Shown piece after piece: positions 17,240-27,523 of a stretch of 64,000 bases of DNA. This DNA comes from Bacteroides stercorirosoris (lineage in GTDB: Bacteria > Bacteroidota > Bacteroidia > Bacteroidales > Bacteroidaceae). How positions within the stretch are numbered: position 1 is the stretch's first letter; the number at the start of each line of letters is the position of its first letter. The position numbers were made by a program, and so were the translations under genes. The notes below the pieces were generated by a model, which saw only the letters and a list, made by a program, of their open reading frames with translations, had not been told where the DNA came from and searched no databases. Where the stretch lies: NCBI RefSeq assembly GCF_900142015.1, contig NZ_FQZN01000024.1:1-64000 (forward strand), read 5' to 3'.

Positions 17240-18478
17240 TTATTCTCCACTGAGGACTTCCGCTATCGGTCGATGGGTAGCATTCCATGCCGGAATGAAT
17301 ACGGACAACAGATTAAAAAGCAGGCACACGCTCAACACGGTGAGGAAGACTGCAGGACGCAGGAAAAGCCAGATACTGACTTCAAAGTTACCTTCCGTAT
17401 AGCCACCTGCCAGCATCCAGTCCTTACCCAACCATAAAAGCAGGCACGATAAGAGGAAGCCCAGCAGTGCGCCGATGAATGCCAGTAATAGATTCTCAAG
17501 AAGCAACTGCCACATCAGGGTCGAACGGCTGGCACCATAGGCTTTACGCACTGCCAACTCCGACAAGCGACGGGACATCTGTGAGGAAATGAGTCCACTG
17601 ACATTGATTGCGGGTACAATAAGCAGGATAAGTCCCAGCATAATGCAAGTGACCATAGGATTCAGGAAGTCGTCACGAAAGAACTGACGTTCGGTGTAAG
17701 TGCTCAGGTCGGGAAGTTTCAATTCATATTCGGTAAGCGAAGCATTCAGGCTGTCGAGTGAGTTTTCTATCTGCGACTTCATCTCCACAGGACTGACACC
17801 GGGTTTGCACAATACCATCGCTTCAAAACCACCGCGCAACCCCTCACTGCCCCAGGCAGGGTCTTGCGTATAGTAAGGCAGCCAAACTTCACCATAAGCA
17901 AAGGTAAACAGTGAACTGACATCTTCAGTAACGCCTACTACACGTTTGGGATAGAAGTCTACAAAATAACTCTTTCCCAACGCTTCTTCCGCCGAACCGA
18001 AAGCTTCACGAGCCAGGCGCTCGGCAATGACAACCACATCGGCACAGGCATCAAATTCCTGTTGGTCGAAAGGACGTCCTGCTACAAAACGGATATCATA
18101 CAAACGCCAGAAATTCAAATCGACACGACGGTTCTGGCAACGCTGCCCCTTTTCGGGCGAAGCGCCACAATATTCCATGGTAGTATAACTCATATAAGTG
18201 ACCAGTTCGGCACCGGGTAAATCACCAAAGACACGACAAGCGGCCTGATAAGACATACCTGTGTTTGCATTACTATGGTCAGCCTTGCGATAACTGTACC
18301 CATAGGAAGAATAGACCATGCGGTCGCGGTGCGACTCAGGAGGAATATTGGCAGTCTGGATGTCGTAGACCATATAAACCACCATGACAAAGGCAATACT
18401 CACCGCCGTTCCAATAATGGAAACAGTACTGAAGAATGGGTTCTGCCGTAGAAGTGAAAATGCTTGTCGGATTAGCAT
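17240..18478 (-). CDS. MacB/FtsX ABC permease, type B (pair 6)
   Basis: A 412-residue permease. Type-B features are the start MLIRQAFSLLRQNPFFS with an immediate membrane helix, the loop NVSGLISSQMSRRLSELAVRKAYGAS after the second helix, and a tail (IAEVLSGE) that lacks the PAEALHDE ending. It precedes its type-A partner by 34 bases. The closest resemblance is to other type-B members of this cluster, so serial duplication is likely. Confidence 0.88.
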   Translation of the reverse strand: MLIRQAFSLLRQNPFFSTVSIIGTAVSIAFVMVVYMVYDIQTANIPPESHRDRMVYSSYGYSYRKADHSNANTGMSYQAACRVFGDLPGAELVTYMSYTTMEYCGASPEKGQRCQNRRVDLNFWRLYDIRFVAGRPFDQQEFDACADVVVIAERLAREAFGSAEEALGKSYFVDFYPKRVVGVTEDVSSLFTFAYGEVWLPYYTQDPAWGSEGLRGGFEAMVLCKPGVSPVEMKSQIENSLDSLNASLTEYELKLPDLSTYTERQFFRDDFLNPMVTCIMLGLILLIVPAINVSGLISSQMSRRLSELAVRKAYGASRSTLMWQLLLENLLLAFIGALLGFLLSCLLLWLGKDWMLAGGYTEGNFEVSIWLFLRPAVFLTVLSVCLLFNLLSVFIPAWNATHRPIAEVLSGE

Positions 18479-18503
18479 AAGTATATCGTTTTATAATATA
18501 AGA

Positions 18504-19778
18504 CTACTCATCGTGCAAGGCTTCGGCTGGTTGTAACTGCATAGCCTTGTAAGCCGGATACCAGATGCCAACGACAATCATCAATGCCATCAGCAACCAC
18601 GTAAACACAGCAGCAATCAAGAACCGCTCAAATGTGAACTGCATCTTGCTGATGTCTACCAACTCGGCAATACCCACATTGAAGGCAATCAGCAGAGCAG
18701 GAACGGCAGCGACCGATAACAGCAACAACCCCTCACCCATCAGACGTAAGAACACACCACGGCGGCTGGAACCCATCGCCATGCGCAGCGCCACTTCACG
18801 ACGCCGATGCTGTGTACGGAACCAGAAAGTGCCGATGACACCCAAAAATATATTCAGCATCAGGAAGAAGAGGATGCAAAGTTGCGTCTTCACCTCATTC
18901 ACATCTTCAAGTTCCCGGACGTAGCGAATGTCACTGAAAGGAAGCGCATCAAGCAAATAGACATTGCCTATCCGGTAGAGACGGTCCACATCCTCCATAA
19001 GCGCGTCAACAAAGTCATGGTCCGCATCGGGTGAAACGCGCAGGCTGACCTGAACATAACGCACATTACCCAAATCACTAATAAGGGCATCCCTATTCAG
19101 ATTATAACCGATAAAAGCTCCACCCCACTCATGTGATGTTTCAAAATGAGAACTGCGTACAGGAGCGGCAATGGCGGCAATACGCCGATGATAACCACGG
19201 TCGGGATAGGTCAAGGAAACTTCCTTGTTGAGCAAGGAACGGGCATCAGGCATATTCAGTTCAGGATACCAGTCAGTGACATTGGAAGTGACAACCAAAG
19301 TTTGATCGGAAGTAGCATCAGCAAGTTTATCCGGACCATCGCCATCGGCAGTACGATAACGAAAAACACGATAGAAATCAGGTTCAGACCAAATCCGAAA
19401 AGCAGTAACGTTAACTGAGTCCTGCAAGTAAAAGTGAGCTGTATTGCTACCTTCATTGTATGGATAGCAATTCTGTGAGATGGCAACCGCTTCCACGCCG
19501 GGACGATGGCGTAAACGTTCGGTTATCTCAAGCAAGGCATCCACATCGTCTTCGGCTGTAAGAGCCGGATTATATAATGCAGATTTGGGAGTCAGGCTAT
19601 TAAAAGACAGATTGTAGCAGTGCTCCGTATCGAACCCCATCGGAGTATGATAAACACGTGCAGTGACCGTAACCCAGTCAACGATATACCACAACACAGC
19701 GAAAACCAACAATAATTCCACGAGCAGAAAAAGGTTGCTCCGCCATTCATTCTTTATTTGTGTCAGCAGGTTCTTCAT
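18504..19778 (-). CDS. MacB/FtsX ABC permease, type A (pair 5)
   Basis: A 424-residue type-A permease. It begins LLTQIKNEWRSNLFLLVELL, with the first helix at about residues 16-36, and has the loop GTFWFRTQHRRREVALRMAMG and the tail QPAEALHDE. The start lies two bases after the stop of its type-B partner, the tightest spacing in the cluster, which suggests equal expression of the pair. Confidence 0.88.
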   Translation of the reverse strand: MKNLLTQIKNEWRSNLFLLVELLLVFAVLWYIVDWVTVTARVYHTPMGFDTEHCYNLSFNSLTPKSALYNPALTAEDDVDALLEITERLRHRPGVEAVAISQNCYPYNEGSNTAHFYLQDSVNVTAFRIWSEPDFYRVFRYRTADGDGPDKLADATSDQTLVVTSNVTDWYPELNMPDARSLLNKEVSLTYPDRGYHRRIAAIAAPVRSSHFETSHEWGGAFIGYNLNRDALISDLGNVRYVQVSLRVSPDADHDFVDALMEDVDRLYRIGNVYLLDALPFSDIRYVRELEDVNEVKTQLCILFFLMLNIFLGVIGTFWFRTQHRRREVALRMAMGSSRRGVFLRLMGEGLLLLSVAAVPALLIAFNVGIAELVDISKMQFTFERFLIAAVFTWLLMALMIVVGIWYPAYKAMQLQPAEALHDE

Positions 19779-19780
19779 AT

Positions 19781-21061
19781 CTATCTTTGATTAATAGCAT
19801 CAGTAATATTCATCCGGGAAGCACGCCATGCAGGAATACCTGCGGAAAGTATGTTCATCAGGAGACAGAATGCAAATGCTGCAATAAATGCCCACGGTGA
19901 CAGCAACATCCCCGGTGTCAGTGCAGTCTCACCACTCAGAGAGGCATTCATCGAATTGCTGAAAAGGAAACCGTTCAGCACAAAAGTAGCAACGTAGCTC
20001 AGCGCCAAACCAACGATACCGGCCAGCAACGTCAACACCAGATTCTCGAAAAAGACTTGCCGCATCAATTCGCCGCCCGTAGCACCGAAAGCCTTGCGTA
20101 CCCCAATTTCAGCCATACGACGACGCATACGCGAAAGGGTCATGCCGGACAGGTTAACCGCCGGAACAAGAAGTAATATGATGACAACAATAGCATAGCG
20201 CAACATCACTCCCGGGACATCAGGTTCTGCATACCAGCGGCGATAAAGATAAGCCAGTTGCGTATCAGGCTGACCGCGATAAAAGACTTCTACATCCTGC
20301 AACCCGTCATTATACTTTTTGCGCAGCAGCTCGGTTTCCTCACGAATGGCATCGAAGTCCGCAGACGAGTGTGCAAGGATAATGGCATGCATGGGTCCCA
20401 TCGTGTCATTCTGCCAGGACATAGCTTCTGCGCCCGCAGCAGTATAAGGTACCCATATCTGTGCATAAGCAGCCGTGGCAAGCATGGAGACATCAGCAAC
20501 AACCCCTGCCACAGTATAATCCACATAATTCAGTTGCACTGTACGTCCCACTGCATCAGTAGTACCAAATAGCCTGCGGGCAATAGTAGCATTCAGCACA
20601 GCACGCGGTAATCCGGCATCACAATCGGCTCTGGTAAATGCTGCGCCATTCAGAAAACGAAAACTGAAAATCGTCCAGAATGCCTCATCTGTCTGTACCA
20701 TATCTGCTGCCACCTTCGGTCCGGAAGGAACCGAAGCACGAACTTTATCGACCCCACTGGCCAAAGTTACAGCTTCGGGCGTGGTCAATGCACGAAAACA
20801 TTCACGCCCGGTGCGCACGGACATGGAAGAATTGGCAGACTCGTTATCTGATTTTCCTTTTTGCTTTACAGACATATAAGGAACATAAAGTGTACGCGAG
20901 CGATTCACTTCAGGTTCACAATCCACGAGTCGCACCTGGAAAGTAATAACAAGCACCATAATCATGCAGATTGCCATTGCCGTACCTAATATGGACACCC
21001 AGGTAATGATCGGGTTCTCGCGCAAATGGTAAAATGCCTGAAGAAAGTAGAGTCGTATCAT
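19781..21061 (-). CDS. MacB/FtsX ABC permease, type B (pair 5)
   Basis: A 426-residue type-B permease: start MIRLYFLQAFYHLRENPIIT, helix 1 at about residues 18-42, loop NLSGMTLSRMRRRMAEIGVRKAFGAT, tail NITDAINQR. The periplasmic domain between helix 1 and helix 2 is about 230 residues, as in MacB. It pairs with the type-A gene at 18504-19778. Confidence 0.88.
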   Translation of the reverse strand: MIRLYFLQAFYHLRENPIITWVSILGTAMAICMIMVLVITFQVRLVDCEPEVNRSRTLYVPYMSVKQKGKSDNESANSSMSVRTGRECFRALTTPEAVTLASGVDKVRASVPSGPKVAADMVQTDEAFWTIFSFRFLNGAAFTRADCDAGLPRAVLNATIARRLFGTTDAVGRTVQLNYVDYTVAGVVADVSMLATAAYAQIWVPYTAAGAEAMSWQNDTMGPMHAIILAHSSADFDAIREETELLRKKYNDGLQDVEVFYRGQPDTQLAYLYRRWYAEPDVPGVMLRYAIVVIILLLVPAVNLSGMTLSRMRRRMAEIGVRKAFGATGGELMRQVFFENLVLTLLAGIVGLALSYVATFVLNGFLFSNSMNASLSGETALTPGMLLSPWAFIAAFAFCLLMNILSAGIPAWRASRMNITDAINQR

Positions 21062-21085
21062 AATATTTCGTTTTATCTTAAAAAC

Positions 21086-22324
21086 TTATTCGTCATGCAA
21101 GGCTTCAGCTGGCTGCACTTTCATTGCTTTACGTGCCGGAATACCGATACCGATGGCAATCATCAACGCCATCAATACAAAACTAATACCCGCACAGAGT
21201 AATAATCTGTCCCATTCCAGCGTCGTACCGTTACGCCATGAATTCAGTTCCATGTGCGCCAGGTTCCAGTCAATGACCAGTGCAATAGGCGTAACAACCA
21301 CCAGCAGCAACAAGCCTTCACTGAGCAGTCGGCGGAAAATAGCACGGTCCGTTGCCCCATGTGCTTTATGCAATGCAATCTCCGAACGGCGTTGCTGCGT
21401 ACGGAACCAGAATGTTCCAAGCAGTCCGAGGAAGATGTTCAGCAGCAGGAATCCCATACCCATCACATAGTTACGGATATCATTGGTCCATGCTTGCTGG
21501 AAGTTGCGGCGTATTTCGTGGAACGAACGGATCTCCGAAATAAAAAGATTGCCTACACGGAACTGGCTTTCGCTGTCCTTCTTCAATTTCGTGATAAAAT
21601 CGTTATCCTGCCCTTCGCGGACGCGGACACAGAGTTCCAGACCTATATAATAGAAAGACTGTTTGGCCAGGAAGCAATACGAAGAACGAGCCTGGTCGTA
21701 GTCATGATAGCGTACATCCTGCAAGGCGGCTCCCAGTTGATACGTCTTGGTCGTATCACCGAAAAGCTGGAAACGTTTGCCTACAAACTCCGTCAACTTA
21801 CGGTCGTACTTTCTATAAAGATTATCAGAAGCAAGAAATTCACCGCGTTCCAGCATCTCCGCCAATTGTTCGGGCGTTTCACCCCGCGTGCCCTGATAGC
21901 GGAAGACACGCACAAAGTCTGGAGTAACCATTCTACGGATGGTCCAGCCGGGTGACTGGAGCGTATCATAACGTACCAGGTCGGTACTATTGCTTCCATT
22001 ATAAGGAAAGGAGTTTTGCGAAAGGCTGACAGCCTCCACTTCCGGTCGGCGGCGCAAGCGTTCCAGCAGTTCGGTGATATCCGCATGAGTATCATCCCCG
22101 GTCTTATCAGGCGTATAATCGGGACTCTTGGGTGTCAGTTCTCCCAATTCAATGAGATAGCAGTGCTCTATGTTGAAGCCTCGCGGTTCCATGTAAGTGG
22201 CAGCGCGGGTATAAAGGTAGTCCACCACATACCACATCACTACGCTCACCACCAGCAGCTCCAACGCCAACCATAGGTTTGAGAGCCATTCATTCTTTAT
22301 CTGTGTAAGAAGTTTCTTAGTCAT
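21086..22324 (-). CDS. MacB/FtsX ABC permease, type A (pair 4)
   Basis: A 412-residue type-A permease. The start LLTQIKNEWLSNLWLALELL closely matches the type-A gene at 18504. The loop GTFWFRTQQRRSEIALHKAHGAT departs from the others at ALHKAHG, and the tail is QPAEALHDE. Its partner is the type-B gene at 22358-23650. Confidence 0.88.
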   Translation of the reverse strand: MTKKLLTQIKNEWLSNLWLALELLVVSVVMWYVVDYLYTRAATYMEPRGFNIEHCYLIELGELTPKSPDYTPDKTGDDTHADITELLERLRRRPEVEAVSLSQNSFPYNGSNSTDLVRYDTLQSPGWTIRRMVTPDFVRVFRYQGTRGETPEQLAEMLERGEFLASDNLYRKYDRKLTEFVGKRFQLFGDTTKTYQLGAALQDVRYHDYDQARSSYCFLAKQSFYYIGLELCVRVREGQDNDFITKLKKDSESQFRVGNLFISEIRSFHEIRRNFQQAWTNDIRNYVMGMGFLLLNIFLGLLGTFWFRTQQRRSEIALHKAHGATDRAIFRRLLSEGLLLLVVVTPIALVIDWNLAHMELNSWRNGTTLEWDRLLLCAGISFVLMALMIAIGIGIPARKAMKVQPAEALHDE

Positions 22325-22357
22325 TTCTTTCAGTGATTAATGTTTAGTGATGAGTGA

Positions 22358-23650
22358 TTAATGCAGGCGTCCGCCCAATGCATTTACAATTCCTACTCTC
22401 GATGCACGCCATGCCGGAATGCCGGAACTCAATAAGTTCAGTATAAAACAGAACAACAATGCCCAGCCAAAGGTGGAGGCATGCAGCAATATGCTGGTAT
22501 CCACTACCGGAGGACTGAGCGTCTGGCTGAACTCCTGCGCAAACAATAATGTATTACCCAAATAAGCAAATGCCACACTGAGCAATAGCCCCAGTGCACC
22601 AGCCATCAGGGTCACTACAAGATTCTCGGCAATGATTTGTCCCATCAGTTCCAACCGTGTACTGCCAAATGCACGTCGCACACCTATTTCGGCCACGCGC
22701 TGACGGAGGCGGCTCTGCGTCATACTACTCAGATTGATAGCAGGCACTATCAGCAGGATAACAAAGATTATCAGTCTCTGCCTGCGTGCCTGATTCACGT
22801 CCGGTTCCTGATTGGCAGAAAAGGCTATTGCACTTTTCTCCTGGTCGTAGGGGCGGTTACGGTAAATCAACTCGTAGCCATCGGCACCAATCAACACATT
22901 ATACTCCTGTCTGCGCCGTTCGGCTTCCTCACGGATGGCATCGAAGTCATCGCGGTCATGTGCCAGGATGGTGCAGCTCATCATACCCATGTGTCCATCG
23001 CTCCACATATTTATAGCTATCTCTGTTGAGGTATAAGGCACCCATACCTGTCCGTATGCAGATGTAGCCAACGTAGAAACATCTTTCACTACACCTATTA
23101 CTTTATAGGGTGCATGGTTTAGCAAAAACTCACGTCCTTCAACTTCTGTACTTTGAAACAGTTTTCTGGCTACACTTTCCGTGACAACCGCTACTGGCAA
23201 CCCGGCATCGAACGTCGCCTTATCATAAGGCTTCCCGGCAGTGAATGAGAAGTCGAACACGCGCCAGAAAATATCATCCGTCTGCAACAGGTCGATACCT
23301 ATGGCGGGTTGTCCCGGAAGATTGACCGGAGTAGAGATTACCATACAAGTATAAATAGTCACTGCCTCAGGTGTCTTCAGCGTCTGGAAGCACTCACGTG
23401 CTGTCTTCGCACTCATAGGCCCGTTGCTGCTGCCGTCGCCCCAGTTTTTATTGGTAATACTCATGTAGCGCGCATGCAGAAAGCGGTCACGATTACTTTC
23501 GGGAGCAAAAGGCGCTACCTTCACTTGCTGCATCATCACCACCAGCATAATGAGGAAGATGGCAAGTGCCGTACCTGCTATGCTGACAGCACTGATTATC
23601 GGCTGTTGCCGTAGCTGTGTCCAGGCTTGCGTAAAATATTGCTTAATCAT
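22358..23650 (-). CDS. MacB/FtsX ABC permease, type B (pair 4)
   Basis: A 430-residue type-B permease: start MIKQYFTQAWTQLRQQPIIS, loop NLSSMTQSRLRQRVAEIGVRRAFGST, tail VNALGGRLH. It is the first permease after the two DUF2807 genes, 30 bases downstream of the second. No promoter is visible in that gap, so it should be co-transcribed from 28189. Confidence 0.88.
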   Translation of the reverse strand: MIKQYFTQAWTQLRQQPIISAVSIAGTALAIFLIMLVVMMQQVKVAPFAPESNRDRFLHARYMSITNKNWGDGSSNGPMSAKTARECFQTLKTPEAVTIYTCMVISTPVNLPGQPAIGIDLLQTDDIFWRVFDFSFTAGKPYDKATFDAGLPVAVVTESVARKLFQSTEVEGREFLLNHAPYKVIGVVKDVSTLATSAYGQVWVPYTSTEIAINMWSDGHMGMMSCTILAHDRDDFDAIREEAERRRQEYNVLIGADGYELIYRNRPYDQEKSAIAFSANQEPDVNQARRQRLIIFVILLIVPAINLSSMTQSRLRQRVAEIGVRRAFGSTRLELMGQIIAENLVVTLMAGALGLLLSVAFAYLGNTLLFAQEFSQTLSPPVVDTSILLHASTFGWALLFCFILNLLSSGIPAWRASRVGIVNALGGRLH

Positions 23651-23680
23651 AATAATTATAAGATTATTCTTAAGACGAAT

Positions 23681-24238
23681 TTATCGTCGATTATTGAGGA
23701 CAACACTGCCGATACCATTCATATTTGTTTGCAAATCATCACAATCAACGGAAATGTTGATGCTTCCTACAGCATTTACAGAAATGGAGAGGGATTGGCA
23801 GGTAAGTAGTTTTAGTTTCAGTTCACCTACGCTTTGCGCCTCCAGTGCTACGTCTTTTAGTATCAATGGGCTTTCACAAATGAATGATCCCAGCGTGGAA
23901 AGTTTTACTTTCTTCAGGTCGGGAGCAGTCAGATATATTTTCAGGCCTTCAATAAAACTGATGTTACGTTCCGGTTCAGTCAAGACAATAAAAAGACATC
24001 CGTTCTTTATTTGGGTAGTGGTGCTCTTTACCGACTTCTCTCTTCCCTCTATTCGCAGAGAGTAGGTATCACCCTGCGTGAAGTAGATGGTTGGTACGGA
24101 TGTTACGTCTATAGAAGAGAAGGATGCAACCTTCCGATTTTCGGTAACTTTCGAATCTTCTCCGTTGGCGGCATATCCGTTGGCAGAGATGGCAGCAAAT
24201 ACTAAACTCAGGGACAAAAATATAGTCTTCATATGCAT
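23681..24238 (-). CDS. Secreted head-GIN (DUF2807) domain protein, short copy
   Basis: A 185-residue protein with a signal peptide (residues 1-22: basic MHMKTI, hydrophobic core, GYAANG) followed by a DUF2807 beta-helix region with repeated short segments (VPTIYFTQGD, LRIEGREKS, VGELKLKLLT, IGSVVLNN). The family is annotated as putative auto-transporter adhesin head domain, of unknown function in the Bacteroidetes envelope. It is a shorter and more diverged copy of its neighbour at 24253 and lacks that protein's last 25 residues, which suggests tandem duplication followed by decay or specialisation. Confidence 0.82.
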   Translation of the reverse strand: MHMKTIFLSLSLVFAAISANGYAANGEDSKVTENRKVASFSSIDVTSVPTIYFTQGDTYSLRIEGREKSVKSTTTQIKNGCLFIVLTEPERNISFIEGLKIYLTAPDLKKVKLSTLGSFICESPLILKDVALEAQSVGELKLKLLTCQSLSISVNAVGSINISVDCDDLQTNMNGIGSVVLNNRR

Positions 24239-24252
24239 TGTTTCTGATAGGG

Positions 24253-24885
24253 TTATTCTCCAACCTTTAGGTTACGTGTATTCACTCCGCCAATACCACC
24301 TTTAGAGATGTTTGCCTGACGTGCCTGTCCGCTCAAAGTAACGCTACCCACGCCTTCCATACTGGCACGCAGGCGGTCACAATTCACATGGATATCAGCC
24401 TTGCCCACACCTTCCATCTTTACAACGAGGGAGTTGCAGGTGAGGTCTTTCACATTCACCTTGCCTACGCCTTCTATTTCAAACTTCACATCGCCCAGCT
24501 TCAAGGCTTCGTCGCAATTGAAGGAACCGACACCGGTAAATTCCACATTCTTCAGGTCGGGAGCAGTGAGCCATATCTTCACACCTTTGTTACGACTATT
24601 ATCTCCATCTTTTTTGTTCTTGAAGCCAATGACGAGACAGTCATTCTTCACTTCGGTGGTGGTAGTCGTCACATACTCTTCCCTGCCTTCTATTTTCAAG
24701 GAATAGTTATCGCTTTGCGTGAAATACACCGTCGCTACAGACGTCACTTCCACAGAGGAGAAAGCCGCTACTTTACGAACTTCGCTCACCTGCGGGTCTT
24801 TCTCGTTAGCTGCATATACTGTGCCTGCTACTGCGGCAAATAATAAACTCAGGGTTATAAATAAAGCTTTCATAATCTTTCTCAT
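24253..24885 (-). CDS. Secreted head-GIN (DUF2807) domain protein
   Basis: A 210-residue protein: signal peptide MRKIMKALFITLSLLFAA with probable cleavage after VYA, then a DUF2807 domain (VATVYFTQSDNYSLKIEGRE; repeated GVG-x-x-N/D segments such as GVGSFNC, GVGKVNV, GVGKADI, GVGSVTL). The glycine-valine-glycine spacing predicts a regular beta-solenoid. The frame opens at 24903; ATG 24885 or ATG 24873 fits the signal peptide better. It sits inside the permease series, 26 bases behind the type-A gene at 24912, so it is probably part of the same envelope function. Confidence 0.85.
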   Translation of the reverse strand: MRKIMKALFITLSLLFAAVAGTVYAANEKDPQVSEVRKVAAFSSVEVTSVATVYFTQSDNYSLKIEGREEYVTTTTTEVKNDCLVIGFKNKKDGDNSRNKGVKIWLTAPDLKNVEFTGVGSFNCDEALKLGDVKFEIEGVGKVNVKDLTCNSLVVKMEGVGKADIHVNCDRLRASMEGVGSVTLSGQARQANISKGGIGGVNTRNLKVGE

Positions 24886-24911
24886 ATTAATGATTAATAC
24901 CAATATATTTC

Positions 24912-26174
24912 TTATTCTTCATGTAATGCTTCGGCCGGCTGTATATTCATTGCCTGCCGCGCTGGGAACCAAATACCCACTATCACCATCAATGCTATCA
25001 GAAGCCAAGCCCCCAAAGAGCCGAGCAAGAAGCGTACAAAGCTCCATTTTACAGGCCAAGTAGCGATCAGCTCCGTCCGCCCAATGGTAAATTCCGCAAC
25101 ACCTATATTATAGCAAACAATCATAGCAGGTAGCATCACCAATGCAAGCAGCAATAATCCCTCACCAGCCAGCAGGCGGAATACTTGGTTCTTTGTACTA
25201 CCCATCGCCAAGCGCAAAGCTATTTCACTGCGACGACGACGAGTGCGGAACCAGAATGTTCCGATCAGTCCCAGGAATACGTTTACCAACAGGAAAAGCA
25301 CTACGATAGTCTGACTGTTCACCTTGTCCGTATCACCATTCATGACTTCAAACTCCAACTGCTGCTCAGTATAGGGCACGGCATCCGCCACAAACAAGTC
25401 ATCTACATCCAGTCGCGGTGCAATCTCACGGATGAACTTCGCCCGGTAGTCCGGACCATCGGCGGCAGGCTTCACACGGAAGACTATTTCCGCCCATTCA
25501 TCGGCAAACTGCGTTTTTAGTAAGTTCTCGTCCAGACGGTAAAAATACCAACCGGCATCGCTTCCATAACGGTAGGTCCGGAAAGCACCTATCGTTCCGG
25601 CTTGTACGACAACTGAAGTTGTATCACCAGGCTTACTCAACGGAGTATCCAGCGAAAATGCCGACATTCTCTTCTTGAAACGATCAACAGTAGCTTGGCT
25701 CAGCATTACTTTATTCCACCCCGCAGGCATCTTGGCAAAGGGGCGTTGCGGGTCATCGCTCATGCGAAAGACGTCAATGTATCCACCAGTTGTATTTATA
25801 ATACGCCCATTCACCCAGATAGTGTCCTGAGCAGCCAGTGAGTTATTGCTATTGTTTCCACTCATCGGCAGACTCCAGTAACACAAGGCGGCCGCTTCAA
25901 CGCTGGGTTCCTGTTCCAGTTTCTGCAAGGCGCGTAAATATCTGTCGGCATTCGTCAGGGTAGTATCACTGGTGGGACCGCTTATAATCGTGTTAAGCCG
26001 GTAAACGTGGTCGATGTTGTAGCCCAGGGGGCGGTAAAAGGTATATTTAAGGCACCCCAGCGAGTCGCAAAGGAACCACATCACGATGAATACCAGGAAT
26101 AGTTCGGCCAGCACCCATCCGTTGCTATGCAGGCGCGACCCGATCATGCGTAAATTATGTAATATGAATTTCAT
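24912..26174 (-). CDS. MacB/FtsX ABC permease, type A (pair 3)
   Basis: A 420-residue type-A permease: N-terminal GSRLHSNGWVLAELFLVF helix, periplasmic domain, loop GTFWFRTRRRRSEIALRLAMGST, tail QPAEALHEE. It follows its type-B partner by 15 bases and is followed by the two DUF2807 genes. Confidence 0.88.
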   Translation of the reverse strand: MKFILHNLRMIGSRLHSNGWVLAELFLVFIVMWFLCDSLGCLKYTFYRPLGYNIDHVYRLNTIISGPTSDTTLTNADRYLRALQKLEQEPSVEAAALCYWSLPMSGNNSNNSLAAQDTIWVNGRIINTTGGYIDVFRMSDDPQRPFAKMPAGWNKVMLSQATVDRFKKRMSAFSLDTPLSKPGDTTSVVVQAGTIGAFRTYRYGSDAGWYFYRLDENLLKTQFADEWAEIVFRVKPAADGPDYRAKFIREIAPRLDVDDLFVADAVPYTEQQLEFEVMNGDTDKVNSQTIVVLFLLVNVFLGLIGTFWFRTRRRRSEIALRLAMGSTKNQVFRLLAGEGLLLLALVMLPAMIVCYNIGVAEFTIGRTELIATWPVKWSFVRFLLGSLGAWLLIALMVIVGIWFPARQAMNIQPAEALHEE

Positions 26175-26189
26175 AAAACTTTCCTCCTT

Positions 26190-27467
26190 CTATTTATCGT
26201 TCAATGAGTCCACAATCGTGCGGCGGGTAGCAACCCAAGCAGGCAATCCCGCACTCAGCAGATTAATCACCAGGCAGAATACAAAAGCCAGGGCAAACAC
26301 CATCGGGCTGAACAATGCGTCCATGCTCAGACTGAAATCGCCCGCCGTACCAACATTATCGCTATTGGTGAACAACCACGTGCGCATGGCATAGACTGCA
26401 AGATAGCTGAATATCAATCCCACCACGCCTCCTATCAACGTCAGCACCAGATTCTCATTCAAGATCTGACGGATAAGCGTGCCATCCGTAGCCCCAAAAG
26501 CTTTGCGCACGCCTAACTCGCCGACACGTTGCTGCATGCGGCTATTACTCAGTCCGCACAGATTGAGCGAGGGCACCAGCAAGATAATAAACAAGGCGAT
26601 TCCGTATTGCAGATACAGCATCGGCAAATCCGGCCCTATATTGGACCATACATGGTTTACGTGTGCTACAATATTATCGGGTTGTTCCATAATATCTATC
26701 TGCCTCTCTTCCATACCTGCATTGATGTCCTTCACCCGTTTCTCGACTCCTTGTTTGATGGCAGGAAAATCATCAGGAGTACGTGCCAATACGGCAATAG
26801 TCCTGGTTCCGCTATAGCTCCGCCAGCCTGTTACGTCCAGTTCACCCGGATGGTACATAGTCCACACCTGTGCATAAGCGTCTTTGGCAGTGACAGAAAT
26901 ATCTTTCACGACTCCGATGATACGTACCACCTCCCTGTTCAGCAACATCTGCCGTCCCGCAGCCTCCACCGTTCCATACAATTTACGGGCCACGGAAGCG
27001 GAAATAACCACCGACTGCATGTCTCCTCCCCGCTCCGCCTTTGTGAAACTTCTTCCATCGAGAAACTGTAGCTTGAAAATTTTCCAGAAATCGGAATCAG
27101 TACTCATAGCATCCACTTTCAACCGGTTGTTCCCATCAGTCAGAGAAACCAGAGCCACATTTGGCGTACCGAAAGCCGTGCAAGCCTCTACTTCCGGAAG
27201 TGGTTGTATACACTCTTTCATAAATGCAGCCGAAGGTCTGCCATAGATATTCCAATCCTTATTCTCCTTTCCCTGTATGTGCATAGCAGAGAAATAGAGG
27301 CAACGGCTACGATTCACCTCCGGCTCCAGGTCAGCATATTTTGTTTGCCAGGTAATCACAATAGCCATAATCATGGTAATGGCGAAAGCCGTACCCAGTA
27401 TGGATATAGTGCTCAGCAACGGATTCTGCTTCAGAATCGTAAAAGCCTGACGAATCGTTTGCATCAT
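26190..27467 (-). CDS. MacB/FtsX ABC permease, type B (pair 3)
   Basis: A 425-residue type-B permease: start MQTIRQAFTILKQNPLLSTI, loop NLCGLSNSRMQQRVGELGVRKAFGAT, tail IVDSLNDK. It is the first permease after the ATPase gene (56 bases), so it belongs to the second transcript of the cluster. Confidence 0.88.
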   Translation of the reverse strand: MMQTIRQAFTILKQNPLLSTISILGTAFAITMIMAIVITWQTKYADLEPEVNRSRCLYFSAMHIQGKENKDWNIYGRPSAAFMKECIQPLPEVEACTAFGTPNVALVSLTDGNNRLKVDAMSTDSDFWKIFKLQFLDGRSFTKAERGGDMQSVVISASVARKLYGTVEAAGRQMLLNREVVRIIGVVKDISVTAKDAYAQVWTMYHPGELDVTGWRSYSGTRTIAVLARTPDDFPAIKQGVEKRVKDINAGMEERQIDIMEQPDNIVAHVNHVWSNIGPDLPMLYLQYGIALFIILLVPSLNLCGLSNSRMQQRVGELGVRKAFGATDGTLIRQILNENLVLTLIGGVVGLIFSYLAVYAMRTWLFTNSDNVGTAGDFSLSMDALFSPMVFALAFVFCLVINLLSAGLPAWVATRRTIVDSLNDK

Positions 27468-27523
27468 ACTCTCCTTCCTTTCATAGTTTCACTATTTCAT
27501 TTTTCATTCTTTCACTTGCCCCG

